The notes under the pieces: model-generated
What the model was told of the DNA's origin: nothing
Seen by the model: only the letters and a program-made list of their open reading frames with translations
The model's database searches: none
Origin: Affinundibacterium baiyunense
GTDB lineage: Bacteria; Pseudomonadota; Gammaproteobacteria; Burkholderiales; Burkholderiaceae_D
Length of the DNA: 64,000 nt
Reading direction: 5' to 3'
Assembly (NCBI RefSeq): GCF_018139645.1
Contig: NZ_JAGSPM010000005.1
Coordinates: 49,984 to 113,983 of the forward strand
Program-made: the position numbers and the translations under genes
Shown here: positions 27,995 through 36,563 of the stretch, one piece after another
Position numbering within the stretch: the first letter of the stretch is position 1
How the letters are laid out: each line of letters starts with the position of its first letter

Positions 27995-28253
27995 AATTGG
28001 TGCTGTAATTTAGTCTAGCAATAAAGATGTGTATATCTGAAATAGACTGCATTGCCGCAATTCTGTTGAATTGATTATCTTTGCTAAAAATCTCTTAAAT
28101 ATAACTATTTGTTGCTTATCGTCGGCTTATTTTCAAATTTAGCAGAGTTTTAGCTGTCGTTGAAACCTGCTTCGAACACCATGATCAACACCAAGTGTTC
28201 ACCCCGCATTCGTTTTATCTAATATTGAAATAAAAGATTAAGGAGAGTTGTTA

Positions 28254-29561
28254 ATGAAACAAAAAATTAAGTTCCAGCCAGTAAAAACCTTACTTGCGCT
28301 CAGCTTGGCAAGTTTGCTGTCGGCTTGTGGTGGAGGTGATAGTGCTGCGCCAGAGAAGAAGGACGATGCTGCAGTTACGATTGATACAGCAGGGCGCCTT
28401 GCGATTGCAGAGAAAGACAGTAAAAATCTGATTTTGCGCGATTTGGATAATCACGTTACCGAGGCTACACATCAATTGGATAATGCCGGCGCTAGTTTGT
28501 ACCCTAGCCCGAATGGTCGCTATGTCGTTGCAACTCAACGCGCGCAAGATTTGGTGCAGTTTGTTGATGGTGGTGTTTGGCAGGAAGATCATGTAAATCA
28601 CTTACATGATTACAAGCTGGGATCAAAGCTCATGAGTTGGAAATTAGCTGGTTCTCGTCCAACCCATTATGACGTTCAAGTTGGCAAACAAGCTGCGATA
28701 TTTTTTGATGGTGATAGCACCGTTACCCCAATTAAGAATTCCAGCGTTCGATTAATTACCGATGCGTCGATTGCTAGCGGCGCGGTTGCAGCAGGTTTCG
28801 ATTTGAACTTTTCTATTCACGGTTTTGCAGAGCCTATCGACAATAAAATTCTCAGCGTTAGTCGCGCTGCCGATGCGAGCGATACCTTACCGACGCATGT
28901 GCAGCTATATCAACGCAATGGCAATACTTATACTTCAGATCGGCAACTGGCTACACGTTGCAATGGCATGCATGGTAGTTTTACAGCGGGTAAATTCACT
29001 GCTGTGGGTTGTATGGATGGCGTCATGTTAATTGAACATACTGGACCAAATACGGTCGCCGACAAGAAAATTCCGACACCAATTCGTATTGGAACCTTGA
29101 TGGGACATGTCAAAGCGCCGGAGCAATTCATCGCCATCGGATCTGAAGGTGCGGCGCCAGCGCCAGTGACAACGCGTTTCTACAGCATTGCTGGAACTAA
29201 CGCGAGTGCGACGGCAATCACGATTGCCGGTTGGGAAAACGGTACGGTACAGCGCGCTTCTGGCTTTGACCGCAGCGGCAACCGTTTCTACATTTTGGAT
29301 AGCAAAGGGAATCTCAGCATTCTCCAGCGTCAAGGTACGACTTGGAGCAATGTATCGCGCATTGTCGGATTAATTCCTAGCATGCCGGCTGCTGCGCCTT
29401 GGCCTGCGATTAGTGCAAACGGTGCAAAAGATGAAATTTATTTCACCGATCCTGTTGCGCGCCAACTTATCCATTTCAACACTGCATCAGCCAGCGTATC
29501 GGCTCGCCGCGATTTGAGCTTTGTTCCCGCTACGGCATTATGGGTGGGGATTAGTCGATGA
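28254..29561 (+). CDS. AztD-like beta-propeller, putative periplasmic zinc metallochaperone
   Basis: A 435-residue lipoprotein-like protein: lipobox LLSACGGG near residue 25, then a repeat-built body. His-containing elements GGVWQEDHVNHLHDYK, SIHGFAEP, CNGMHGSF and MGHVKAPEQ match the AztD family, propeller proteins that hand zinc to the binding protein AztC (established for AztABCD systems). Here a binding protein and a permease follow two genes later, in agreement. Start ATG 28254 has AAGGAG eight bases upstream. The stop overlaps the next ATG (ATGA). Confidence 0.83.
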   Translation: MKQKIKFQPVKTLLALSLASLLSACGGGDSAAPEKKDDAAVTIDTAGRLAIAEKDSKNLILRDLDNHVTEATHQLDNAGASLYPSPNGRYVVATQRAQDLVQFVDGGVWQEDHVNHLHDYKLGSKLMSWKLAGSRPTHYDVQVGKQAAIFFDGDSTVTPIKNSSVRLITDASIASGAVAAGFDLNFSIHGFAEPIDNKILSVSRAADASDTLPTHVQLYQRNGNTYTSDRQLATRCNGMHGSFTAGKFTAVGCMDGVMLIEHTGPNTVADKKIPTPIRIGTLMGHVKAPEQFIAIGSEGAAPAPVTTRFYSIAGTNASATAITIAGWENGTVQRASGFDRSGNRFYILDSKGNLSILQRQGTTWSNVSRIVGLIPSMPAAAPWPAISANGAKDEIYFTDPVARQLIHFNTASASVSARRDLSFVPATALWVGISR

Positions 29562-30688
29562 AAAAAGTATTGATATGCACTGGCTTTTTGCTGAGTGCGC
29601 CGGCGATGGCACAGATGAAGGATTGGAAGCTAGGCGCTGTCCTTGATGTGACACATACCTCCAAGGAATTGGGTTTGGGACAGCGTCAGTCAGGCTTGGC
29701 TTTAGGGCATAGTGACGTGATGGCGCAAGGGCCATTAGGTGATTACTTCAGCGCGCAATTTGGTGTTGCCACGCATAGTCATGAGAAAAAAATTGAAACT
29801 GAATTAGAGGAAGCATGGTTGCAAACGCGTGTCTTGCCTTTCGGCTTGCAAGCGCGTGTCGGCCGTTTCGGCTCACAAATTGGCTATCAAAACGAGCAGC
29901 ATCCGCATGCCGATGATTTCTCGGAGCGCCCCTTGTTGTATCGTGCATTTCTAGGCGGTCATTGGTTCGATGATGGCGTGCGCCTGAATTGGACGGCACC
30001 GACAGCACTGTATTTGAGTTTTGGTGCAGAGGTGTTTCGTGGCAAACAATTGGTGCAAGAAGCGATACCAAGCCCGCAGTTTGGGATTGGCACTTTGACA
30101 GCCAAACTGGGAGGTGACGTCGGTCTATCGCATAGCTGGCAAGTTGGTTTGTCGCGTGTTCATAACAAACGTGAGGCGCTGCTTGAGGACGAGCACAACC
30201 ATCATGATCACGAAGGCGAAGAGCATGGTGAAGAAGAACATAATCACGCCCACGGTGCGCTGTTCCAGGGCAAAAAAATGTGGATGGCGGACTTGACTTG
30301 GAAGTGGTCGCCAGATGGAAACAATCAACGTGAGCAGATTAAATTCAATGCCGAATTTGCGCGTGTCTCACAATTGAATCGGTTCGCGACGCCATCTGAT
30401 AAACACTATGCAAGCTCGATTAGCTTGGTGTGGCGTTTTGATCCATCGTGGGAAATCGGTGGTCGTATGGATAGGTTGAAAGTCAGCACCCCACACGGTG
30501 ATCACTTTCATGCTGGTCGACTAAAAGAAGACAGCGTGAGTTTGGCGTGGAAACAAAGCCATCGCCAAGTTGTGCGTTTGCAAGTAGCGCAGCAGCGTGA
30601 CGCCTATGGAATGGATCACTTCACAAAACGGTCAGTACAACTACAAACCATATTTAGTTTTGGAGCGCACGGTGCACATACTTTTTAA
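29558..30688 (+). CDS. Outer-membrane barrel-like protein with a His/Glu-rich loop
   Basis: A 376-residue exported protein (signal peptide ending APAMAQ). Alternating strands, for example LQARVGRFGSQIGYQNEQ and the closing QLQTIFSF, suggest a porin-like outer-membrane barrel. Around residues 208-234 is an insert made almost only of His, Glu, Asp and Asn (HNHHDHEGEEHGEEEHNHAH), a plausible metal-binding loop. I do not recognise a named family. Second gene of the AztD/ZnuAB-like operon; its last 17 bases overlap the next gene. Most likely a zinc-selective porin or surface zinc collector (inference). Confidence 0.72.
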   Translation: MKKVLICTGFLLSAPAMAQMKDWKLGAVLDVTHTSKELGLGQRQSGLALGHSDVMAQGPLGDYFSAQFGVATHSHEKKIETELEEAWLQTRVLPFGLQARVGRFGSQIGYQNEQHPHADDFSERPLLYRAFLGGHWFDDGVRLNWTAPTALYLSFGAEVFRGKQLVQEAIPSPQFGIGTLTAKLGGDVGLSHSWQVGLSRVHNKREALLEDEHNHHDHEGEEHGEEEHNHAHGALFQGKKMWMADLTWKWSPDGNNQREQIKFNAEFARVSQLNRFATPSDKHYASSISLVWRFDPSWEIGGRMDRLKVSTPHGDHFHAGRLKEDSVSLAWKQSHRQVVRLQVAQQRDAYGMDHFTKRSVQLQTIFSFGAHGAHTF

Positions 30689-31604
30689 ACTCAAAACTGT
30701 ATTGCCAATAGCTGTTATTAGTAGTGCCTTTATCGCTAACGCAGGGGCGCAGACGACAACGGTTTTCGCCTGCGAACCCGAATGGGCAGCATTGACGCGC
30801 GTGCTGCTACCCAATGCGAGTATTCATGTGGCGACGCATTCCAAACAGGACCCGCATCATATTGAAGCTAGACCAGCGTTGATCGCGCAATTGCGAAGTG
30901 CGGATGTCGCGGTTTGCACAGGGGGCGAATTAGAATCTGCTTGGCTGCCGATGTTGCAGCAGCGCGCAGGTAATTCAAAGGTGCAGAATGGTGCGCAAGG
31001 CATGTTTTTCGCGTCAGAACAGGTCGAGATGATTGATCCTCGCCCCGGTGTGCTTGGAACACCATTTTCAGGCGATGTGCATGCCGAGGGAAATCCACAT
31101 TTTCATACCGACCCGCATCGCTTTTTGAAAGTGGCGCAGGCCTTGTCCAAACGCTTTGCTACTCTGTTTCCACAAGAAGCGTCGGCGATCAATCAGCGTA
31201 CACAAGCATTCAGCCAAATGTGGTCGCAGCAAGTCCAGCAATGGGAGAAGCGTGCTGCAACGCTCAAGGGAATGCGGGTAGCGTCTCAACACACAAGCTT
31301 TGCGTACTTGTGGCGTTGGCTGGGTATCGAGCAAATCAGTGATTTGGAACCGAAACCAGGGATGGCACCAACACCAGCACATTTACAGCGGCAATTGAGT
31401 TTGCTACAAGCTACGCCGGTCGAAGCAGTGGTGGTGGCAGCTTACCAAGATCCGCGTGCAGCAAAGTGGTTGACTAGTCAAACCGGTATTCAAGCACCAT
31501 TACTGATTTTGCCAGCGACCACAGAAAATCCCTTAGCAAGTGATGCGTTAGTAACATGGTTCGATCAACTGGTGAATAGTTTGCTGAAGGTGAAAGTCAA
31601 ATGA
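30672..31604 (+). CDS. ZnuA/AztC-like metal ABC transporter binding protein
   Basis: Periplasmic zinc-type solute-binding protein of about 310 residues (cluster A-I). After a signal peptide ending at NAGAQ come FACEPEWAAL, DPHHIEARP, the ligand-bearing GNPHFHTDPHR and ASQHTSFAYLWRWLG, with three His positions as in zinc-binding members. It lacks the long His-rich loop of E. coli ZnuA. I take the GTG at 30672: GGAG lies six bases before it and it yields a normal signal peptide, while the ATG at 30597 lies deep in the preceding gene. ATGA overlap with the permease. Confidence 0.87.
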   Translation: MHILFKLKTVLPIAVISSAFIANAGAQTTTVFACEPEWAALTRVLLPNASIHVATHSKQDPHHIEARPALIAQLRSADVAVCTGGELESAWLPMLQQRAGNSKVQNGAQGMFFASEQVEMIDPRPGVLGTPFSGDVHAEGNPHFHTDPHRFLKVAQALSKRFATLFPQEASAINQRTQAFSQMWSQQVQQWEKRAATLKGMRVASQHTSFAYLWRWLGIEQISDLEPKPGMAPTPAHLQRQLSLLQATPVEAVVVAAYQDPRAAKWLTSQTGIQAPLLILPATTENPLASDALVTWFDQLVNSLLKVKVK

Positions 31605-32335
31605 TGGAGTGGTGGTTTTTAGTGCCTATCCTAGCGCTAGCGTTTGGGGTCATGGCATTAGCACCGCTGGGCGTGCAAGTCTTGTCGCGTGGTGTAGTTT
31701 TCATTGATCTGGCGCTGGCGCAAGCTGCCGCCGCAGCGGCACTTTGGGTGTCTGTCTTGTTGCATGATTCGAATGCTGTCACCACCCAAGTTTTCGCAGC
31801 GATGGGCGCGCTACTGTGTGCAGGTTTGGTGGCGGGAATGGCAAAACGCTGGCCAGCTCAGCGTGAAGCCTTGATTGGATTAGTGTATGTCGCGGGCGCC
31901 AGTTTGTCTTTATTGGGGGCGCGTATCGATGCGCATGGTCGGGAAAGAATGGCGGAATTGTTGGCTGCCGACATGCTGTGGGCAAGCTGGCCACAAGTCG
32001 CTTCATTAGCGGCTTGTGCAGTCGTTCTTGGTCTGGTTTTGTTGTTGGCGCAGTCATCGTTAAAGAAGGATCTGATTTTTTATCCACTCTTTGCTGTGAT
32101 CGCCAGTATGGCAGTTCCGATACTTGGCTTATTTGTGGTGTTCGCCAGCTTGATTAGTCCAGCCTTGTGGGTGCATCGCGGATTGTCGTTGAGATCAGCG
32201 ATTGCTTTAACGATTGCGGCAGCAGCGGTAGGACTTAGTGCATCTTGGTATTTTGACGCACCGAGCGGTGCTTGTGTGGCTTTGGCTTTAGCGACGTTTG
32301 GTGCATTGAGCGCACTACGTCAACAGCGAAGCTAA
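31601..32335 (+). CDS. ZnuB/AztB-like metal ABC transporter permease
   Basis: A 244-residue ABC-3 family permease with about seven or eight helices and the family segment VLSRGVVFIDLALAQAAAAAA. It forms the channel for metal brought by the preceding binding protein. There is no ATPase gene after it or elsewhere in the window of the matching type, although the family needs a ZnuC/AztA partner. It closes the rightward operon. Confidence 0.86.
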   Translation: MMEWWFLVPILALAFGVMALAPLGVQVLSRGVVFIDLALAQAAAAAALWVSVLLHDSNAVTTQVFAAMGALLCAGLVAGMAKRWPAQREALIGLVYVAGASLSLLGARIDAHGRERMAELLAADMLWASWPQVASLAACAVVLGLVLLLAQSSLKKDLIFYPLFAVIASMAVPILGLFVVFASLISPALWVHRGLSLRSAIALTIAAAAVGLSASWYFDAPSGACVALALATFGALSALRQQRS

Positions 32336-33233
32336 TCCAGTTTTTGAAGAATTTCGCTCACGCATTATGCGCAAGTCATCCATGCTGAGAAGTCAGTATG
32401 GATGACCTTGTCGTTGTCGAAGGCGCCATTACCCATCAACGCATGAGAGCATTTGGGTGAGGAACTCACATGTATCTCAGATGCGTTTTGAAAAGCGACA
32501 ATCGATGAAGTAAGTTGGATGCGAGTGAAATCTTAGGAATTTTCGTTCTTAATAATTGATGTACTAAACTTTGCTAAGTGCAGTCAGTTTTTCTGGATTT
32601 TTTTCGTTGTTGATTTATGCGGTCTTATCATGTGTGGCCTGATTTGGATCTCGACTGGCTGAAATACTTCATCAAGTCATTGTGCGCAAAAGCTGATACC
32701 GCAAAGGAAACTGAGCTCGGGCCTGTTAACATTTAAATCGGAAGATGCGTTCGAGCCAAATGGTGGGATCGCAAGGCGTAGTTCGCCGCCGAGGCTGGTG
32801 CGTCGGCAAGAGCTACAACGCTGTCCGTCATGCGTTCTGGCTTGAACCCTTCGGGAATGGGCGAATTGGATAAACTCGCGGGCACATGGCGTTGTTGCAA
32901 GCCGCTTACAGTGCGGCAGTCCAAAATTCGCTGCGGCGGGCCTTGACGGTGTAGTCAAGGTTTCGAGCAGCACGCTGCTCACTGACGCAACGAAGCATCT
33001 TTGCAAAGATGCTTTCCTTTAGCGATAGCCTAGCCCTGTGCCCGTTTTTCCCCATTCGCACTCCCAATTGAAATGTTAACAGGCACAGTCATTTTCAGGA
33101 ATTCTGAATTTAAATATCAGTTTGCCTATTTAAAAACTGATTTTAATCAATTAGCCAGTGGCGACATCGGTTAAAATTCCCAAACAGATAGAATTTCTGT
33201 CTTTGTGTTGATTCATAAATCTCTTTTGTTTCC
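32336..33233. other. Intergenic region between the zinc and copper clusters
   Basis: About 900 bases without a supported gene. The centre is the inverted-repeat element at 32721-33085; the flanks (32336-32720, 33086-33233) are AT-rich and show nothing I can name. A minus-strand open frame at 32677-33006 lies inside the element and is not taken as a gene. Confidence 0.6.
32721..33085. mobile_element. MITE-like element: 365 bp with terminal inverted repeats and internal hairpins
   Basis: Ends are GCCTGTTAACATTTAAATCGG and, inverted, GCCTGTTAACATTTCAATTGG (19 of 21 match). The inside is richer in G+C than its surroundings and folds into successive hairpins: GCCGC/GCGGC at 32901-32917, CCTTGAC/GTCAAGG at 32941-32960, GAGCAGC/GCTGCTC at 32965-32980 and the 22-bp palindrome at 32993-33014. 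No transposase frame. I find no clear target duplication, so it may be a MITE, an IS remnant or a structured intergenic repeat. Confidence 0.65.
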
Positions 33234-33686
33234 ATGCTACGAACCCAACTAAATCAGCGTCTGTATAGCTGGATCGCCATCTTTGCGATTCTGCTTAACA
33301 CGCTTATGCCTTTGGTTTCTCAAGCAGTGGAATTGAAGACGGGTAAGCGACTTAATTTTACTTCTCAGTCGCAAGTGTTGGAGTCGGGGATTTGGCAAGA
33401 ATTGTGTTCGGCTAATGGCTCGATATGGATCAAACTAGCCGCTGATGGCAGCATTCTTGCCCAAAGTAAGGAAAAACCAGCGGACGCTCCTATCTCGATG
33501 CATCTAGAGCACTGCTCTTACTGTGTGACGCACGCAGGTAGCTTTGGACTCGCTGTTACGCAATTTGTCTATTCCTTTGTTCTGGCGGAACACGCGCAAT
33601 TGTATAGTCCGCTTTCGACCTTTTTTCATACCCAAACAGCTTGGATGGCGCCCGCTGTCCGCGCGCCACCACGCCTCATTTCTTAG
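33234..33686 (+). CDS. DUF2946 family protein
   Basis: A 150-residue protein with an N-terminal membrane signal (WIAIFAILLNTLMPLVSQA), the motif HLEHCSYCVTHAG near residue 90 and the typical closing VRAPP. DUF2946 proteins, some named for copper-responsive loci, accompany copper-uptake genes; the Cys-x2-Cys-x2-His group may bind copper (inference). A second member lies at the head of the other copper cluster in this window. No clear Shine-Dalgarno site. Confidence 0.8.
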   Translation: MLRTQLNQRLYSWIAIFAILLNTLMPLVSQAVELKTGKRLNFTSQSQVLESGIWQELCSANGSIWIKLAADGSILAQSKEKPADAPISMHLEHCSYCVTHAGSFGLAVTQFVYSFVLAEHAQLYSPLSTFFHTQTAWMAPAVRAPPRLIS

Positions 33687-33824
33687 TCCCATTTGTGTTA
33701 CTTGAACAGGTTTGATCCTATTTGATCAGGCCTCGCTGCGCTATGGCGAGCTGAATTCAATCTGTTCTGGTTTTGTTAAAACGCATTGCTTGTTTTTACG
33801 TTGGAAGCAGGCGAAGGATAAGAA

Positions 33825-34427
33825 ATGAAACATCATTTAACCCACCGTCGTACGCGTCATCTTGAGGCGCGTGAAGAGTTGAGCTCGCGCGATATGCAGT
33901 TACTTTGGCGCATTGAATCCGGTTCGATGCGTATTGATAGTATCGGCGAAGATGGTAGTTTGAACTTTGTTCGCTTGGCAATTGCGGGCGACATTTTGGG
34001 AATGGAACACGTCGCAGGTTTGAATGAGTCTTTGCTGATTCGTGCGCTAGTTCCGGTGCGCTTGGCGCCCCTCAATGTCGTTGAGACACCTCAGCTTATG
34101 CCACTCATGCTTGAATCTTTAAATAAGGTACATCAACGTTGTCGCGAAGTGGTGAGCATGCGAACAGGTGCTATCGAAGATCGGATCAAACGATTGTTAC
34201 GTATTTTGTCGGTTGTTGAGACTAACTCTAATGTGTCGGCAACTTGCAATCTTCCCAGTCTAGGCAACATAGCTGAAATCGTTCACTCAACACCTGAAAC
34301 GGTTTGCCGTGTCCTAGCTAGTTTGCGCAAACAGCAAGTGATAGAAAAAACGACGCCCAGCAATATTCGTAGTAAGGGCTTGGATTTTCACCAGCACAAA
34401 ATTGCGACACATGCGCTAGCCGCTTGA
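33825..34427 (+). CDS. Crp/Fnr-family transcription regulator
   Basis: A 200-residue regulator with a short cyclic-nucleotide-binding-like beta domain (VRLAIAGDILGMEH is the roll segment), the long dimer helix, and a winged helix at 150-185 (LPSLGNIAEIVHSTPETVCRVLASLRKQQVI is its core, read in parts). It lacks the Cys cluster of Fnr. It sits between the DUF2946 gene and the MbnP/MbnH genes, so it likely controls that copper region. Effector unknown. Confidence 0.85.
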   Translation: MKHHLTHRRTRHLEAREELSSRDMQLLWRIESGSMRIDSIGEDGSLNFVRLAIAGDILGMEHVAGLNESLLIRALVPVRLAPLNVVETPQLMPLMLESLNKVHQRCREVVSMRTGAIEDRIKRLLRILSVVETNSNVSATCNLPSLGNIAEIVHSTPETVCRVLASLRKQQVIEKTTPSNIRSKGLDFHQHKIATHALAA

Positions 34428-34444
34428 TTTAGCCGCGTTCTCTT

Positions 34445-34481
34445 GTTCACCTTTCACTCTTAATTAGAGTGGAAGGTGAAC
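34445..34481. other. 16-bp-stem hairpin between the Crp-like regulator and the next gene
   Basis: GTTCACCTTTCACTCT pairs with the arm 34466-34481 with one G-T pair and loop TAATT. No T-run follows. It could end the regulator transcript, act as a leader structure, or be an operator. Confidence 0.6.
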
Positions 34482-34536
34482 TCGCCCTGCATTCGACGTG
34501 AAGAGAAAAATAGCTTCTTTAACTCCGATAAAAAAC

Positions 34537-35514
34537 ATGAAATTCAATAATCAATTAGTGCCGTTGAAGGCAATCGCTTTAGTTTGGTCGATGGTTCATT
34601 TGCTCAGTTATTCTGAGTTCGCGCAGGCATCCTGCGGTAGTAGCTTTTGTTTGGTGAATACCGATTGGGCGGTGCAAGGTGCTTGGATGGATCGTGGCTA
34701 TCGCTATGACCTACGTTATGAAACGGTGCGCCAAGATCAGTTAATGCGTGGGCCGAAAAAAATCGATTTGACTGGGTTCGAAGCGCGTAATGCGGAACAG
34801 GAAACGGATAGTCGCCGTTGGTTGTTTAATCTGGATCATGGCATTAACGAAAACTGGGGCGTATCTGCTGCCATTCCTTTCATTGATCGACGCCATCAAC
34901 ACGCAGAGGCAGGGCTGCCGGTTAGCTGGAATTTTCGTCAAATTGGTGACGCACGTATCACAGCGCGTTATCAAACAGGCTTGCAAGATACTAAGGATGG
35001 TGGCGCTTCGGTGGTCGGGGCGCACGTGGGAATCAAACTCGCCACCGGTAAGTTTGATATTGCCAATCTAACTGGAACGAAGGCTGAACGAAGTTTGCAG
35101 CCAGGTACAGGAACGAACGATCTATTGGCAAGTGTTTATTACCGCAGGGTGCTAGCCGATATCGCGACGACTTGGTTTGTGCAGGCAAATTTGGAAGCGC
35201 CACTGCATGAACGTGATGGCTTCAAACCAGGACGCAAAGTCGGAGTTGATCTTGGTATTCGCACGCTATGGACGAGTTCTTTGTCGCCCATGTTGCAGTT
35301 AAATTTTCAACATCGCGCATCCGATTCTGGCATCTATGCAGAACCCGCCGATTCAGGTGGACGCAGCATATCTATTAGCCCAGGGCTTAGCTACAAAATT
35401 ACACCACAGACCCATGCTTACGGATTTGTGCAAGTCCCCGTTTATCAACATGTGACAGGTCAGCAATTAAGTCCTAAATGGGCGGCGACCGTCGGCATTC
35501 AATCGCATTTTTGA
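34537..35514 (+). CDS. Exported outer-membrane beta-barrel protein of the MbnP/MbnH locus
   Basis: About 325 residues: signal peptide to EFAQAS, two cysteines (SCGSSFC) right after it, then amphipathic strands with Trp/Tyr belts and a C-terminal Phe (ATVGIQSHF), all pointing to a barrel. Similar proteins stand next to MbnP/MbnH genes, but I cannot name a family. The frame opens at a GTG 34498; the ATG at 34537 gives the better signal peptide though it lacks a clear ribosome site. Confidence 0.68.
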   Translation: MKFNNQLVPLKAIALVWSMVHLLSYSEFAQASCGSSFCLVNTDWAVQGAWMDRGYRYDLRYETVRQDQLMRGPKKIDLTGFEARNAEQETDSRRWLFNLDHGINENWGVSAAIPFIDRRHQHAEAGLPVSWNFRQIGDARITARYQTGLQDTKDGGASVVGAHVGIKLATGKFDIANLTGTKAERSLQPGTGTNDLLASVYYRRVLADIATTWFVQANLEAPLHERDGFKPGRKVGVDLGIRTLWTSSLSPMLQLNFQHRASDSGIYAEPADSGGRSISISPGLSYKITPQTHAYGFVQVPVYQHVTGQQLSPKWAATVGIQSHF

Positions 35515-35539
35515 TTTTGTATCCGCATTCTCAATTTTC

Positions 35540-35567
35540 CACTTTTTTTACTTTTTTACTTTTTTTA
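35540..35567 (+). repeat. Three (ACT6-7) pyrimidine repeats in the mbnP leader
   Basis: ACTTTTTTT, ACTTTTTT and ACTTTTTTT in a row, ending 10 bases before the ATG of the MbnP-like gene and just before its AGGA site. Slippage here would alter the leader. Confidence 0.7.
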
Positions 35568-35576
35568 GGATAGACA

Positions 35577-36530
35577 ATGAAAGCTACTTCTACATTTAAC
35601 TTAACAACGTTAATGACAATCGCAGCAAGCATCAGCTTGGCTGCTTGTGGAGGCTCTAGTAGCCCGGCGGCACCAACAGCACCAACTTATCCAGCGACAA
35701 TGCAAGTTAGCATCAATTTTGATTTGTTGGCGAATGGTAGCGCGGTGAAATGCGGCACAGCGATCACCAGTCTTGGCAGTAAAGCGACCACTGCAGAGTT
35801 AAAAGATGCGCGCTTTTATGTTTCGAACGTCAATCTGATTGATGCGAATGACAAAGCAGTACCAGTGACATTAACAGCCAATGATTGGCAAAACGATAAA
35901 GTGAGTCTAATTAGTTTCGTTGATGGTAGCAGTGTGGCATGTGGTGGCGTTACTTTGCCAACGAATGCTGTCATCACAGGTACAGTGCCTGGTGCGGCCT
36001 ATAAAGGTATTTCTTACGAAATTGGTGTGCCAACCGAGTTAAATCACACAGACTATGCCGCTGCCGCAAAACCTTTGAACGTGCAGGCAATGGCGTGGAG
36101 TTGGACATCAGGCCGCAAGTTCATGAAGTTAGAAGTTAATCCTGTCGGTGGCGTGGACGTAGTTCGAACCAATACAACGACAACTCCTCCAACGACAACC
36201 ACCAACAAGGCCAATACATGGAATGTGCATTTGGGTTCGGGTGGTTGTACAACCAATGCCACCACAGGTACATACAGCTGCACTAATTCCAATCGCATGT
36301 TAGTCAAGTTGGCGAGTTTTGATTACAACACACAAAAAATCTCTCTAGATTTAAATGCCTTATTTGCTGGTAGTGATTTGACTACTGATTTAGCTGGTGC
36401 AACAGGCTGCATGTCTGGTGCGACTGATACTGATTGCAAAGCGATATTCGAGAACTTGAAAATTAATCTAGCGACAGGCGCGACGACTTCAGCGGGTGTG
36501 CAATCGATCTTCCTCGCTCGTAGTAAGTAA
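35577..36530 (+). CDS. MbnP-like copper-binding lipoprotein (MXAN_0976/AZL_007920 family)
   Basis: A 317-residue lipoprotein (lipobox SLAACGGS near residue 22). The core is that of the TIGR04052/MbnP family: LKDARFYVSNVNLID, DGSSVACGG, YEIGVPTELNHTD, AMAWSWTSGRKFMKLEV and NTWNVHLGSGGC. In the methanobactin-linked MbnP a tryptophan is oxidised to kynurenine by MbnH and helps bind copper (established). Trp residues stand in the matching AWSW and TWNV segments. The MbnH-like gene follows after 33 bases. A Thr-rich insert lies near 200. Confidence 0.87.
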   Translation: MKATSTFNLTTLMTIAASISLAACGGSSSPAAPTAPTYPATMQVSINFDLLANGSAVKCGTAITSLGSKATTAELKDARFYVSNVNLIDANDKAVPVTLTANDWQNDKVSLISFVDGSSVACGGVTLPTNAVITGTVPGAAYKGISYEIGVPTELNHTDYAAAAKPLNVQAMAWSWTSGRKFMKLEVNPVGGVDVVRTNTTTTPPTTTTNKANTWNVHLGSGGCTTNATTGTYSCTNSNRMLVKLASFDYNTQKISLDLNALFAGSDLTTDLAGATGCMSGATDTDCKAIFENLKINLATGATTSAGVQSIFLARSK

Positions 36531-36563
36531 TGACTTCTATCAAAAAAGTAAGTATATAAATCA

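Larger units (their letters stand above)
27797..28253. promoter_or_regulatory. Divergent promoter region of the two zinc-type operons
   Basis: About 455 AT-rich bases with no gene. It contains three near-identical palindromes listed separately and must carry the promoters of both the leftward MerC operon and the rightward AztD-like operon. The AztD-like gene has a strong AAGGAG at 28240-28245. Confidence 0.7.

Noticed and set aside
32677-33006. 109-codon minus-strand open frame inside the 365-bp element
   Set aside because: Cys/Arg-rich product without a family, spans the terminal repeat and hairpins; explained by the element's higher G+C.
33234-33686. Idea that this is a fragment of a larger copper transporter
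   Set aside because: Full-length DUF2946 pattern with signal, cysteine motif and VRAPP end is present.
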